Source of the DNA: Nocardioides sp. zg-DK7169
GTDB lineage: Bacteria > Actinomycetota > Actinomycetes > Propionibacteriales > Nocardioidaceae
Length of the DNA stretch: 64,000 nucleotides
Assembly: GCF_013155365.1 (NCBI RefSeq)
Contig: NZ_JABJRA010000004.1
Span: 186,001 to 250,000, forward strand
Reading direction: 5' to 3'
Shown in pieces: positions 1 through 8,176 of the stretch (position 1 is its first letter; the number at the start of each line of letters is the position of its first letter). The position numbers and the translations under genes were made by a program. A model generated the notes under the pieces. The model saw nothing but the letters and a program-made list of their open reading frames with translations. It did no database searches and was not told the origin of the DNA.

Positions 1-45
1 GGCATCATGAGCGAGCAGGTCGCCCTGCTCCTGCAGGGGGAGTGA
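1..45 (+). CDS. C-terminal end of a probable thiolase (partial)
   Basis: The first 14 codons of the window are open and end in TGA one base before the next gene. The visible tail is GIMSEQVALLLQGE. A Gly-rich turn followed by a Ser-containing helix and a short hydrophobic strand is how SCP2-type acetyl-CoA acetyltransferases (thiolases) often end, and such thiolases are very commonly followed by a DUF35 protein, as here. The identification is an inference from this short tail and from the neighbour; it cannot be proved without upstream sequence. Confidence 0.4.
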   Translation, partial: GIMSEQVALLLQGE

Positions 46-46
46 G

Positions 47-496
47 ATGAGCCAGTCCACCGACGCACCGGCCTCGCGGCCCGCCGAGCCCCGCCCGCTG
101 CCGGAGCCGACCCCGGTCTCCCAGCCGTTCTGGGACGCGCTGCGCGAGCACCGGATCCGCATCCAGTGGTCCCCGTCGGGACAGCAGTGGGTCTTCTACC
201 CCCGACTGCTGGCCCCCGGCACCCTCGCCGACGACCTGGAGTGGCGCGAGATCTCCGGGCGCGGCACCCTCCACACCTTCACGGTGGCCCGCCGCCCCAC
301 CGCCCCGCCCTGGGCCGACGCCGTGCCCCAGCTGCTCGCCGTCGTCGAGTGGGACGAGGGCCCGCGGGTCAGCACCGAGCTGGTCGACGTCGACCCGGAT
401 GCCTTGCGTGTCGGCATGCGTGTCGTGCCGGTGTTCCACGACGACCCCGACAGCGGCCTGACGCTGCTGCACTACCGGCCGGAGGACGAGGGATGA
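47..496 (+). CDS. DUF35 OB-fold protein lacking its zinc cysteines
   Basis: A 149-residue protein of the DUF35 (zinc ribbon plus OB-fold, acyl-CoA-associated) family. These proteins partner thiolases or ketoacyl-CoA enzymes and are thought to help bind or channel acyl-CoA. The family layout is clear: an N-terminal helix with SQPFWDALRE at about 26-35, a ribbon region at about 38-65, then the OB-fold with GRGTLHTFTV at about 75-84. Family members normally carry two CxxC pairs in the ribbon; here those positions read SPSG and APG, and the whole protein has no cysteine. It follows the preceding gene by one base and overlaps the next start by ATGA, so it sits in a tightly coupled operon. Confidence 0.8.
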   Translation: MSQSTDAPASRPAEPRPLPEPTPVSQPFWDALREHRIRIQWSPSGQQWVFYPRLLAPGTLADDLEWREISGRGTLHTFTVARRPTAPPWADAVPQLLAVVEWDEGPRVSTELVDVDPDALRVGMRVVPVFHDDPDSGLTLLHYRPEDEG

Positions 497-2220
497 CGAG
501 CAACGAGCACGACCTGGTGGTACGCGGCGGCACGGTCGTCGACGGGACCGGCTCGCAGCCGTTCACCGCCGACGTCGCGGTCCGTGACGGCGTGGTGGTC
601 GAGGTGGGCCAGGTGTCCGGGCGCGGGCACCGCGAGGTCGACGCGGACGGCGCGCTGGTGATGCCCGGCTTCGTCGACGTGCACACCCACTACGACGGCC
701 AGGCCACCTGGGACAGCCGCCTCCAACCCTCCTCGTGGCACGGCGTGACCACCGTCGTCATGGGCAACTGCGGCGTCGGGTTCGCCCCCGCCGTGCCCGC
801 CGACCACGGCCGGCTGATCGCGCTGATGGAGGGGGTCGAGGACATCCCCGGCGTCGCGCTCACCGAGGGGCTCGCCTGGGACTGGCAGTCCTTCCCCGAG
901 TACCTCGACGCCCTCGAGCGCCGCCCCCACGACCTCGACTTCGCCGGCCAGGTGCCGCACGCGGCGCTGCGGGTGCGGGCGATGGGGGACCGGGCGGCCG
1001 CGCACGCGCTGGCCACCGACGAGGAGATCGCGCTGATGGCCAAGCTGGCCGCGGAGGCGATCGAGGCCGGGGCCCTCGGCTTCACGACCTCGCGGACGCT
1101 CAACCACAAGACTCGGGCCGGCGAGCTCACCCCGTCGTACGCCGCGGGGCGCGACGAGCTGGTCGCCATCTCGCGTGCGGTCGGGCAGACCGGTCGCGGC
1201 GTGCTCCAGCTGGTCACCGACTGGGACGACGACAGCATCGAGACCGACTTCGACCTGATCACCTCGATGGTCGCGGCCGCCGGCCGGCCGATGTCGTTCT
1301 CGCTGGGCCAGAGCCCGTCGCACCCCGACCGGTTCCGCAAGGCGCTGGCCTTCCTCGACCGGGCCAACGCCGAGGGCCACCGGCTGCGCGCCCAGGTCGC
1401 GGCGCGCGGCATCGGCATCCTGATGGGGCTGGACTGCACGCTCAACCCGTTCGCGGCGAACCCCGCCTGGCTGCGGATCTCGCACCTGCCGGTGGCGGAG
1501 CAGGCCCGCGCGATGCAGGACCCCGCGCTGCGCGAGGAGATCCTCGCCCTCGGCATCGTCAAGGCCGACAACATCATCGGCGGCGCCCTGCTGGACCGCT
1601 TCGAGATCATGTTCGAGCTGACCGACCCGCCGAACTACGAGCCGGACCCGGCCGACACCATCGCCAACCGCGCCGCCGCGCGGGGGATCAGCCCGCTGGA
1701 GCTGGCCTACGAGATCCTGGTCTCCGCCGAGGGCCGCGGCATGTTCTACCTGCCGTTCTCCAACTACGTGAACGGCTCGCTCGACGGGTGCGCGGAGATG
1801 CTCGGACACGAGTTCACCATCCCGGGGCTCTCCGACGGCGGCGCTCACGTGGGCACCATCTGCGACGGGTCCTTCCCGACCACGCTGCTCCAGCACTGGG
1901 TCCGCGACCGGGGCACGTTCCCGCTCGAGATGATGGTCGCGCGCCAGGCGCGGGCCACCGCCGAGGCGGTCGGGCTGTTGGACCGCGGCCTGCTCACGCC
2001 CGGGCACAAGGCCGACCTGCTCGTCGTCGACCTCGACGCGATGCACCTGCACAAGCCGGAGATGCACCACGACCTGCCGGCCGGCGGTCGCCGCCTGCTG
2101 CAGCGCGCCGACGGCTACCGCCACACGTTCGTCTCCGGGGTCGAGACCTACACCGACGGCGAGGCGACCGGTGAGCTCCCGGGCCGGCTGGTGCGCGGCG
2201 ATCGACCGGGACCGTCCTGA
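493..2220 (+). CDS. N-acyl-D-amino-acid deacylase-like amidohydrolase
   Basis: A 575-residue member of the metal-dependent amidohydrolase superfamily, closest in appearance to D-aminoacylase/N-acyl-D-amino-acid deacylases, which hydrolyse N-acyl amides to a free acid and an amine. The N-terminus LVVRGGTVVDGTG is the usual small beta-sandwich entry, the metal motif VDVHTHYDGQ lies near residue 60, and GNCGVGFAP follows near 92 as in this family. The C-terminal ADLLVVDLDA closes the beta sandwich. The ATG overlaps the DUF35 stop (ATGA), so it is translationally coupled to the probable thiolase operon. The substrate is unknown; a cyclic amide or N-acyl compound would fit a catabolic island. Confidence 0.8.
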   Translation: MTSNEHDLVVRGGTVVDGTGSQPFTADVAVRDGVVVEVGQVSGRGHREVDADGALVMPGFVDVHTHYDGQATWDSRLQPSSWHGVTTVVMGNCGVGFAPAVPADHGRLIALMEGVEDIPGVALTEGLAWDWQSFPEYLDALERRPHDLDFAGQVPHAALRVRAMGDRAAAHALATDEEIALMAKLAAEAIEAGALGFTTSRTLNHKTRAGELTPSYAAGRDELVAISRAVGQTGRGVLQLVTDWDDDSIETDFDLITSMVAAAGRPMSFSLGQSPSHPDRFRKALAFLDRANAEGHRLRAQVAARGIGILMGLDCTLNPFAANPAWLRISHLPVAEQARAMQDPALREEILALGIVKADNIIGGALLDRFEIMFELTDPPNYEPDPADTIANRAAARGISPLELAYEILVSAEGRGMFYLPFSNYVNGSLDGCAEMLGHEFTIPGLSDGGAHVGTICDGSFPTTLLQHWVRDRGTFPLEMMVARQARATAEAVGLLDRGLLTPGHKADLLVVDLDAMHLHKPEMHHDLPAGGRRLLQRADGYRHTFVSGVETYTDGEATGELPGRLVRGDRPGPS

Positions 2221-2338
2221 GGTTCCACCCGCAGATGGAGTAACTAGTTGCTACATGCTTCCCGGATGTATTCCTAATCGATATAGTCCGAGATCTGGCG
2301 ACCCCTTCCAGATGGGGCTGCCCGACCAGGAGGATGCG
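2221..2338 (+). promoter_or_regulatory. AT-rich promoter region of the binding-protein gene
   Basis: This 118-base gap is much more AT-rich than its surroundings and contains the palindrome AACTAGTT (2242-2249) and the 9-mer GTATTCCTA (2268-2276). The same 9-mer occurs between the divergent aldehyde dehydrogenase genes at 8093-8101. A strong ribosome binding site AGGAGG (2328-2333) lies five bases before the ATG at 2339 and decides that start. The gap is read as promoter plus possible operator; the exact -35/-10 cannot be fixed. Confidence 0.5.
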
Positions 2339-3958
2339 ATGAAGCGACGCAGGAACGTGCTGCGGCCCGCGGTGGTGCTGGTGGCGGCCCTGGCGTTGGT
2401 GGCCGGCTGCGCGAGCGACAGCTCGGACGAGGGCAGCGGCGGTGACACCGAGGCCGGGGGCCGGTTCGAGTACAGCGAGGGCATGGTCGGCGGGGAGGAC
2501 GCCGGCGGCGAGCCGAAGACCGGGGGCCAGATCAGCTACGCGCTGTACTCCGAGCCCCGCAGCCTCGACCCGGCGGTCTCCATCGCCGCGGTGACCACGG
2601 GCGGCGCCGAGATGGCGGCCCTCTACGACGTGCTGCTGCGCTACGACACCGACACCCGGGAGTTCGCCCCGCAGCTCGCCGAGTCGATCAAGGCCAACGG
2701 CGACAACACCGAGTGGACACTGACCCTGCGCGACGGGGTGAGCTTCTCCGACGGCACGCCGCTGGACGCCGCGGCGGTCAAGGCCAGCCAGGAGCGGTAC
2801 GCCGCGGCGCCGGCGCCGGAGGCGGCGCTGTGGAACGACAACGTCGCCGGCATCGAGGTCGCCGACCAGCGCACGGTCGTCTACTCGCTCAACAAGCCGT
2901 GGGCGATGTTCCCGGCGATGCTCGCCTCGGGTCCCGGCATGATCGTGGCCAAGTCCTCCGGCCCGGTCGGCGAGGGCTTCACGCCCGTGGGTGCCGGCCC
3001 GTTCACCCTCGTCCACCAGCGTCCGAGCGAGGAGGTGCTGGTCGAGGCCAACGAGGACTACTGGAACGGCCGGCCCCACCTCGACGAGGTCCGCTTCGTC
3101 TACCTCGGCGACCAGGCCACGGTCGAGGACTCCTTCAACAACGGCAGCCTCGACCTGGCGTTCTTCCGCGACCCCGACGTGGTGGACGCCGTCCTCGAGG
3201 AGGGCACCCGCGGCTACTCCAACCTGGTCGCGGTCAGCGACACCGCGCTGATCAACGGCACGGAGGGCCGGCCGGGCGCCGACGTCCGCGTGCGCCAGGC
3301 CATCCAGCTGGCGCTCGCTCCCGACCTGGTGCGCCAGCGGGTGTACGACGGGCACGGGATGGCCAGCACGCTGCTCTTCCCGGAGTACTCCCGCTGGTAC
3401 TCCGAGGAGATGACCGGCATCGAGCCCGACCAGGACGCCGCGCGCGAGCTGCTCGAGGAGGCCAAGGCCGACGGCTACGACGGCGCGATCACCTACCTCG
3501 ACGCCCAGACCTCGGCGGCGCGCGACACCGCGCAGGTCGTCAAGGCGAGCCTGGAGGCGGTGGGCTTCGAGGTCGAGATCGAGATGGTCCCGACCGTCAC
3601 CGACCTCATCACCCGCCTGGCCGCGGAGCGTGACTACGACCTGGCCGGCTGGGGCATCAACTACCGAGAGGGCGACCCGTTCTCCAAGCTCTACGCCTCC
3701 CTGCACAGCACCGGCACCCAGACCTACGGGATGCCGACCACCCCCGAGATGGACGCCGCGCTGGAGGAGTTCCAGGGGGCCGCCGACGAGGGGGCCCAGA
3801 AGGCAGCGGTCGTGAAGATCCAGGAGGCCTGGAACGACAGCGTGCCGTTCCTGGCCTGGATGCCGATGGCCGAGCTGACCGCGTGGAGCGACGAGGTGCA
3901 CGGCGTCAAGGGCGCCGCCAACTCCATCGTCCTGCTCGACGAGGCATGGCTGGGCTGA
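2339..3958 (+). CDS. ABC transporter substrate-binding lipoprotein, SBP_bac_5 family
   Basis: A 539-residue extracytoplasmic solute receptor of the oligopeptide/nickel (family 5) type. MKRRRN is followed by a hydrophobic stretch and the lipobox LVAGC, so the mature protein is a lipoprotein anchored at Cys21. The family hallmark near the mature N-terminus, SEPRSLDPA, is present, as is the typical FTLTLRDGVSFSDGTPL-like segment. No permease or ATPase genes lie beside it, so it is an orphan receptor here that must share a transporter encoded elsewhere. Its position between catabolic genes suggests it captures a substrate or intermediate of that pathway. Transcription ends at a strong hairpin 14 bases after the stop. 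Confidence 0.88.
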   Translation: MKRRRNVLRPAVVLVAALALVAGCASDSSDEGSGGDTEAGGRFEYSEGMVGGEDAGGEPKTGGQISYALYSEPRSLDPAVSIAAVTTGGAEMAALYDVLLRYDTDTREFAPQLAESIKANGDNTEWTLTLRDGVSFSDGTPLDAAAVKASQERYAAAPAPEAALWNDNVAGIEVADQRTVVYSLNKPWAMFPAMLASGPGMIVAKSSGPVGEGFTPVGAGPFTLVHQRPSEEVLVEANEDYWNGRPHLDEVRFVYLGDQATVEDSFNNGSLDLAFFRDPDVVDAVLEEGTRGYSNLVAVSDTALINGTEGRPGADVRVRQAIQLALAPDLVRQRVYDGHGMASTLLFPEYSRWYSEEMTGIEPDQDAARELLEEAKADGYDGAITYLDAQTSAARDTAQVVKASLEAVGFEVEIEMVPTVTDLITRLAAERDYDLAGWGINYREGDPFSKLYASLHSTGTQTYGMPTTPEMDAALEEFQGAADEGAQKAAVVKIQEAWNDSVPFLAWMPMAELTAWSDEVHGVKGAANSIVLLDEAWLG

Positions 3959-3972
3959 GTCCGCCGCACGCA

Positions 3973-4010
3973 ACGAAGCGCCCGCCCCGGTGACGGGGCG
4001 GGCGCTTCGT
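3973..4010. terminator. Bidirectional hairpin terminator
   Basis: A perfect 17-bp stem (ACGAAGCGCCCGCCCCG and its complement) closes on a GTGA loop between two convergent genes. There is no T-run, as is common in actinobacteria. It can serve both the binding-protein gene on the plus strand and the monooxygenase gene on the minus strand. Confidence 0.85.
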
Positions 4011-4026
4011 CGTGCACGGCGGCCGA

Positions 4027-5658
4027 TCAGCCGATCAGCAGCCCGGGGTAGCCGTCGCGGGCGACCTGGTCGCAGTGGGCGCGGTAGTTGCCGACCCCGC
4101 CGATGTAGGGGAGGAACACCCGGGGCTTGCCCGGGACGTTGGCGCCCATGTACCAGGAGTCGGTGCGCGGGTAGAGCGTCGCGTTGCCCGCCAGCTGCAC
4201 GTGCTCGGTCCACTCCTTCTCGGCCCGGTCGTCGGCCTCGACCACGCGGGCGCCCCGCTCCTGTGCGTGGGCGAGCAGGTCGGCCAGCCACTCCACGTGC
4301 TGCTCGATCGAGACGACGGCGTTGCTGAGCGCCGACGGGCTGCCGGGCCCGGTGAGGGTGAACATGTTCGGGAACCCCGACACCGCGATCCCCAGGTAGC
4401 TGTGGGGGCCGTCGTGCCACTCCTCGCGCAGGGTGCGTCCGTCGCGCCCGCGGATGTCGATGCCCAGCAGCGGGCCGGTCATCGCGTCGTACCCGGTGGC
4501 GTAGACGAGGTCGTCGAGCGGGTGCTCCACGCCGTCCACCACCACACCGGTGGCGGTGATCCGCTCGATCGGGGTGCGGCGCAGGTTGACCAGGGTGACG
4601 TCCTCGCGGTTGAACGTCGCGTAGTAGCCGGTGTCCAGGCACGGGCGCTTGGTGCCGTAGGCGTAGCCGCGCGGCATGAGGTCGTCGGCCACCTGCGGGT
4701 CGCGCACCATCTCGGCGATCTTGCGGCGCACGAACTCCGCGGCGGTGTGGTTGGACTCCTCGTTGCGCACCAGGTCGTTGTAGGCCTGCAGGATCCCGGT
4801 GAGGGTGCCCTCCTCCCAGCGCCGGCGGTACTTCTCCTCGCGCTCCTCCTCGGGCACCTCCAGGGCGCTCTGGGTCGGCGGCTCCAGCAGGATGCCGTAC
4901 GACGAGGAGCGCAGCTCCTCCTTGACCCGGGCGTGGTCCTCGCGCAGGCGTGCCACCTTCTCGGGGTCGGGGGCACCGTTCTTGGCCGGGAGGCTGAAGT
5001 TCGGGGTGCGCTGGAAGACCGTGAGGTGCTCGGCCTGCTCGGCGACCAGCGGGATCAGCTGGATGCCCGAGGAGCCGGTGCCGATCACGCCGACCCGGCG
5101 GCCGGTGAAGTCGACCGGGTCGTGCGGCCACGCGCCGGTGTGGAACGTGCGTCCGGCGAAGTCCTCGCGGCCCTCGATCTGCGGCAGGTTGGTGCTGGAG
5201 AGCAGGCCGACGGCGAGCACCAGGTAGGTCGTGGAGATCCGCTCCCCGGCGTCGGTGGTCACCGTCCACCGGTCGGCGTCCTCGTCGAGGTGTGCGGAGA
5301 CCACCCGGGTGTCCAGGGTGATGTCGCGGCGCAGGTCGAAGCGGTCCGCGACGTGCTGGAGGTAGGCGAGGATCTCCGGCTGCGCGGCGTAGCGCTCCGA
5401 CCACTCCCACTCCCGGGCCAGGTCGGCGTCGAAGCTGTAGGAGTAGAAGACGCTCTCGATGTCGCAGCGTGCGCCCGGGTAGCGGTTCCAGTACCAGGTC
5501 CCGCCGACGTCGGAGCCGGCTTCGACCACGCGGACCGACAGGCCCTGGCTGCGTAGCCGGTGCAGTGCGTAGAGGCCGGCGAAGCCGGCGCCGACGACGA
5601 CCGCGTCGACGGCGTCGTCGGGCGTGGCGGCGTGCTCGAGGGGGTCGGGGGCGCTCAT
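4027..5658 (-). CDS. Type I Baeyer-Villiger monooxygenase (flavin-containing)
   Basis: A 543-residue FAD- and NADPH-dependent monooxygenase that would insert oxygen next to a ketone to give an ester or lactone. The FAD Rossmann motif VVVGAGFAGLYALHRL lies near residues 20-35, the class fingerprint FAGRTFHTGAWP at 167-178 matches FxGxxxHxxxWP exactly, and a second Rossmann motif GTGSSGIQLIP follows near 190. NRYPGARCDIES is also typical of the cyclohexanone/cyclopentadecanone monooxygenase group. The ATG at 5658 overlaps the stop of the upstream esterase-like gene (ATGA); a longer N-terminus in the same frame is only the shadow of that gene. Pairing with an alpha/beta hydrolase suggests sequential ketone oxidation and ester or lactone hydrolysis. 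Confidence 0.92.
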   Translation of the reverse strand: MSAPDPLEHAATPDDAVDAVVVGAGFAGLYALHRLRSQGLSVRVVEAGSDVGGTWYWNRYPGARCDIESVFYSYSFDADLAREWEWSERYAAQPEILAYLQHVADRFDLRRDITLDTRVVSAHLDEDADRWTVTTDAGERISTTYLVLAVGLLSSTNLPQIEGREDFAGRTFHTGAWPHDPVDFTGRRVGVIGTGSSGIQLIPLVAEQAEHLTVFQRTPNFSLPAKNGAPDPEKVARLREDHARVKEELRSSSYGILLEPPTQSALEVPEEEREEKYRRRWEEGTLTGILQAYNDLVRNEESNHTAAEFVRRKIAEMVRDPQVADDLMPRGYAYGTKRPCLDTGYYATFNREDVTLVNLRRTPIERITATGVVVDGVEHPLDDLVYATGYDAMTGPLLGIDIRGRDGRTLREEWHDGPHSYLGIAVSGFPNMFTLTGPGSPSALSNAVVSIEQHVEWLADLLAHAQERGARVVEADDRAEKEWTEHVQLAGNATLYPRTDSWYMGANVPGKPRVFLPYIGGVGNYRAHCDQVARDGYPGLLIG

Positions 5659-6611
5659 GCGTGCTCCTGTGCGTGCTGGGCGGGACGGGATCCGGCGAGG
5701 CGCCGGTCGATCTCGGTGGCCACGTGGTCCAGCGCCTGCGCCGAGGCCGGGAGCAGCCCGACCATGGTGAAGAAGCCGTGCATCTGGCCCTCGAAGCGGC
5801 GGCACGACGTGGGCACGCCGGCCGCCTCGAGCGACGCGGCGTACGCCTCGCCCTCGTCGCGCAGCACGTCGTGCTCGGCGGTGAGGACCACCGCGGGCGG
5901 CAGGCCGGCCAGGTCCTCGGCGCGCGCCGGCGACACGTCGGGGTCATCGCGGTGCTCCGCGGGCACGTAGTGGTCCCAGAACCAGCGCAGCGTGTCGCGG
6001 TTCAGCGCGAGCTGGTTGGCGGGGTCGGTGTAGGAGCCGTTGTCGAAGTCGTGGTCGACGACCGGGTAGACCAGCACCTGGAGGGCGATCGAGGGGCCCC
6101 CGGCGTCGCGCGCGTGCCGGGCCACGATCGTGGCCAGGTTGCCGCCGGCGCTGTCGCCGGCCACGACCAGTGGCGCGCCGGGGCCGGCGAGGTCGGCGCG
6201 GTGCTCGTCCACCCACGTCACCAGGTCCCAGGCGTCCTCCACCGCCGCCGGCCACGGGGACTCCGGGGCGAGGCGGTAGCTGCCGAGGACGACGGTGCAC
6301 CCGGTGCGGTGGGCGAGCTCGCGGCCGAGGGCCTCGTGCTCGGCGGGGGAGCCGACGACCCAGCCGCCGCCGTGGAGGTAGAGCAGGACGCCGCGCGGCG
6401 ATGCGGGGGCGATCACGCGCACGGGCAGCGAGCCGGCGCGCGTGGGCACCGTGGCGTCCTCGGCGCGGGCCGGCTCCGGGCCGGGCGGGTAGAGCGCGGC
6501 GAGCCCCGCCATCCGCGCGCGGGCGGTGTCGGGGTCGACCTCGTGCATGGGTGGCCCGCCCGCAGCGGCGAGCTGCTGGAGCAGGGCGGTGGTGGCGGCG
6601 TCGAGGGCCAT
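5655..6611 (-). CDS. Alpha/beta hydrolase, hormone-sensitive-lipase type
   Basis: A 318-residue carboxylesterase-like hydrolase. The oxyanion-hole motif YLHGGGWVVGS is at about 80-90 and the nucleophile elbow GDSAGGN at about 152-158, both diagnostic of the HSL (family IV) esterases; the Asp and His of the triad are expected near EHDVLRDE and MHGFFTM in the C-terminal part. The gene is the first of an overlapping pair with the Baeyer-Villiger monooxygenase downstream, so it probably opens the ester or lactone that the monooxygenase makes. The preceding aldehyde dehydrogenase gene lies only 25 bases upstream on the same strand. Confidence 0.9.
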   Translation of the reverse strand: MALDAATTALLQQLAAAGGPPMHEVDPDTARARMAGLAALYPPGPEPARAEDATVPTRAGSLPVRVIAPASPRGVLLYLHGGGWVVGSPAEHEALGRELAHRTGCTVVLGSYRLAPESPWPAAVEDAWDLVTWVDEHRADLAGPGAPLVVAGDSAGGNLATIVARHARDAGGPSIALQVLVYPVVDHDFDNGSYTDPANQLALNRDTLRWFWDHYVPAEHRDDPDVSPARAEDLAGLPPAVVLTAEHDVLRDEGEAYAASLEAAGVPTSCRRFEGQMHGFFTMVGLLPASAQALDHVATEIDRRLAGSRPAQHAQEHA

Positions 6612-6636
6612 GGATCCTCCGGGGTGGTGGGCGTGG

Positions 6637-8055
6637 TCAGCCGCGCGGCGGCGGCTGGATCGACTTGACCTCGAGGAACTCCTCGAGACCGAAGCGGCCG
6701 TACTCCCGGCCGAGGCCGGACTGCTTGTAGCCGCCGAACGGTGCGAGCCGGTTGCCGTTGATGCCGTTCACGTGGACGGTCCCGGAGCGGATCCGGCGGG
6801 CGACGGCGAAGGCGCGGTCGGGGTCGGCGGCGAAGACGCCGGCCGACAGCCCGTAGTCGGTGGCGTTGGCGAGCCGGACGGCGTCGTCGTCGCCGCGGTG
6901 GGTCTGCACGGCCAGCACCGGGCCGAAGACCTCCTCGCGACCGACCGCCATCTGGGGGGTGACCCGGCCCAGGACGACCGGCGCGAGGTGGAACCCGCGC
7001 TCCGGGCGCGCCGGCGCGGGGTCGCCGTGGACCACCTCGGCGCCCTCGTCCACGGCCCGCGCGAGGTGGCCCAGCACCCGGTCCCACTGCGCCGCCGACG
7101 CCAGCGGACCGAGGTTCTCGCCGGGCACGAACGCCGCCGCGGTCGCCGTCGCGAGGGCGACCGCGTCGTCGTAGCGCTCCTCCGGGACCACCAGCCGGGT
7201 CCAGGCGGCGCACGTCTGGCCGGTGTTCATCAGGCAGAAGCCGACGCTGGTGCGCACCGCGGTGGCGAAGGCCTCGTCGTCGAGGTCGTCGAGCAGCACG
7301 CTGGGGGACTTGCCGCCCAGCTCGAGGGCGACCCGCTTGACGGTGCCGGCGGCGGCGCGCTGGATCGCCCGCCCGACCGCGGTGGAGCCGGTGAAGGAGA
7401 CCATGTCGACGCCCGGGTGCTCGGCCAGCGCCGAGCCCACCACGTCGCCGCGGCCCGGGAGCAGCTGCAGCCACCCGGGCGGTACGCCGGCGTCCCGCGC
7501 GGCCTCCACCAGCAGGTACGCCGTGAGCGGGGTGGTCTCGGCGGGCTTGAGCACCACCGGGCACCCGGCCGCGAGGGCGGCGCCGACCTTGGCCAGGGCC
7601 TGGTGGAGCGGGAAGTTCCACGGCGTGATCGCCGCGACCACCCCGATCGGCTCGCGCGCGATGGTCGAGTCGCCGAGCGGCTCGTCGAAGGAGTAAGCCT
7701 CCAGCACGTCGACGGTGGTGGCCAGGGTGCCCAGCGGCATCCCGACCTGCACCTGGCGCGAGAACGTCGCCGGAGACCCCATCTCCGCCGAGATCGTGTC
7801 GGCGAACAGGTCGGTGCGCTCGGCGATCGTGTCGTGCAGCGCCCGCAGCGCGGCGACCCGCGCCGCGACCGGCCACGCGGGTCCCTCGTCGACGACGCGG
7901 CGGGCGCCCGCGACCGCCCGGTCGACGTCGGCGGCGTCCGCGAGGCGCACGGTGGCGTGCACCTCGCCGGTTCGGGGGTCGACCAGCTCGAGGCGCTCGT
8001 GCCCGTGCGGCTCGACCCACTCCCCGTCGAGGTGGATCCGGTCCCTGGTCTCCAT
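6637..8055 (-). CDS. NAD(P)-dependent aldehyde dehydrogenase
   Basis: A 472-residue aldehyde dehydrogenase of normal family length. ITPWNFPLHQALAK is the cofactor-binding segment, LELGGKSPSVLLD carries the general-base glutamate, and MNTGQTCAAWTR carries the catalytic cysteine. The ATG at 8055 is chosen because AGGGG lies seven bases upstream; an in-frame GTG at 8073 is possible but has no such site. It is the first gene of a minus-strand operon with the hydrolase and monooxygenase, and faces a second aldehyde dehydrogenase across a shared promoter region. It probably oxidises an oxo acid or aldehyde produced after ring opening. Confidence 0.9.
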   Translation of the reverse strand: METRDRIHLDGEWVEPHGHERLELVDPRTGEVHATVRLADAADVDRAVAGARRVVDEGPAWPVAARVAALRALHDTIAERTDLFADTISAEMGSPATFSRQVQVGMPLGTLATTVDVLEAYSFDEPLGDSTIAREPIGVVAAITPWNFPLHQALAKVGAALAAGCPVVLKPAETTPLTAYLLVEAARDAGVPPGWLQLLPGRGDVVGSALAEHPGVDMVSFTGSTAVGRAIQRAAAGTVKRVALELGGKSPSVLLDDLDDEAFATAVRTSVGFCLMNTGQTCAAWTRLVVPEERYDDAVALATATAAAFVPGENLGPLASAAQWDRVLGHLARAVDEGAEVVHGDPAPARPERGFHLAPVVLGRVTPQMAVGREEVFGPVLAVQTHRGDDDAVRLANATDYGLSAGVFAADPDRAFAVARRIRSGTVHVNGINGNRLAPFGGYKQSGLGREYGRFGLEEFLEVKSIQPPPRG

Positions 8056-8176
8056 CGCATGCCCCTTGACCACTTGAATGTATTAGGTTGAAGTATTCCT
8101 AGATGACATATGGCGACATGGCAAGCATGGCAACCATGTCGGGGTCGCCGCTCGTGCGGCGAGATGAGGGGACGGG
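8056..8176. promoter_or_regulatory. Divergent promoter region with inverted and direct repeats
   Basis: This 121-base region separates two divergent aldehyde dehydrogenase genes. It is AT-rich near 8076-8112 and contains the 9-mer GTATTCCTA (8093-8101) also found upstream of the binding-protein gene. An inverted repeat CGACATGG (8114-8121) / CCATGTCG (8134-8141) with a 12-base spacer overlaps three iterations of ATGGCRA-like sequence. This looks like an operator for a dimeric regulator; which one is not visible. Confidence 0.5.

Noticed and set aside
1994..5947. Very long minus-strand open frame (1317 codons) across several genes
   Set aside because: It is an antisense and out-of-frame shadow of the amidohydrolase, binding-protein and monooxygenase genes; its composition is Arg/Pro/Ala-rich without any family motif, as expected in GC-rich DNA.
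8055..8056. GTG 8073 as start of the minus-strand aldehyde dehydrogenase
   Set aside because: ATG 8055 has AGGGG at proper spacing and a normal family N-terminus; the upstream GTG has neither.
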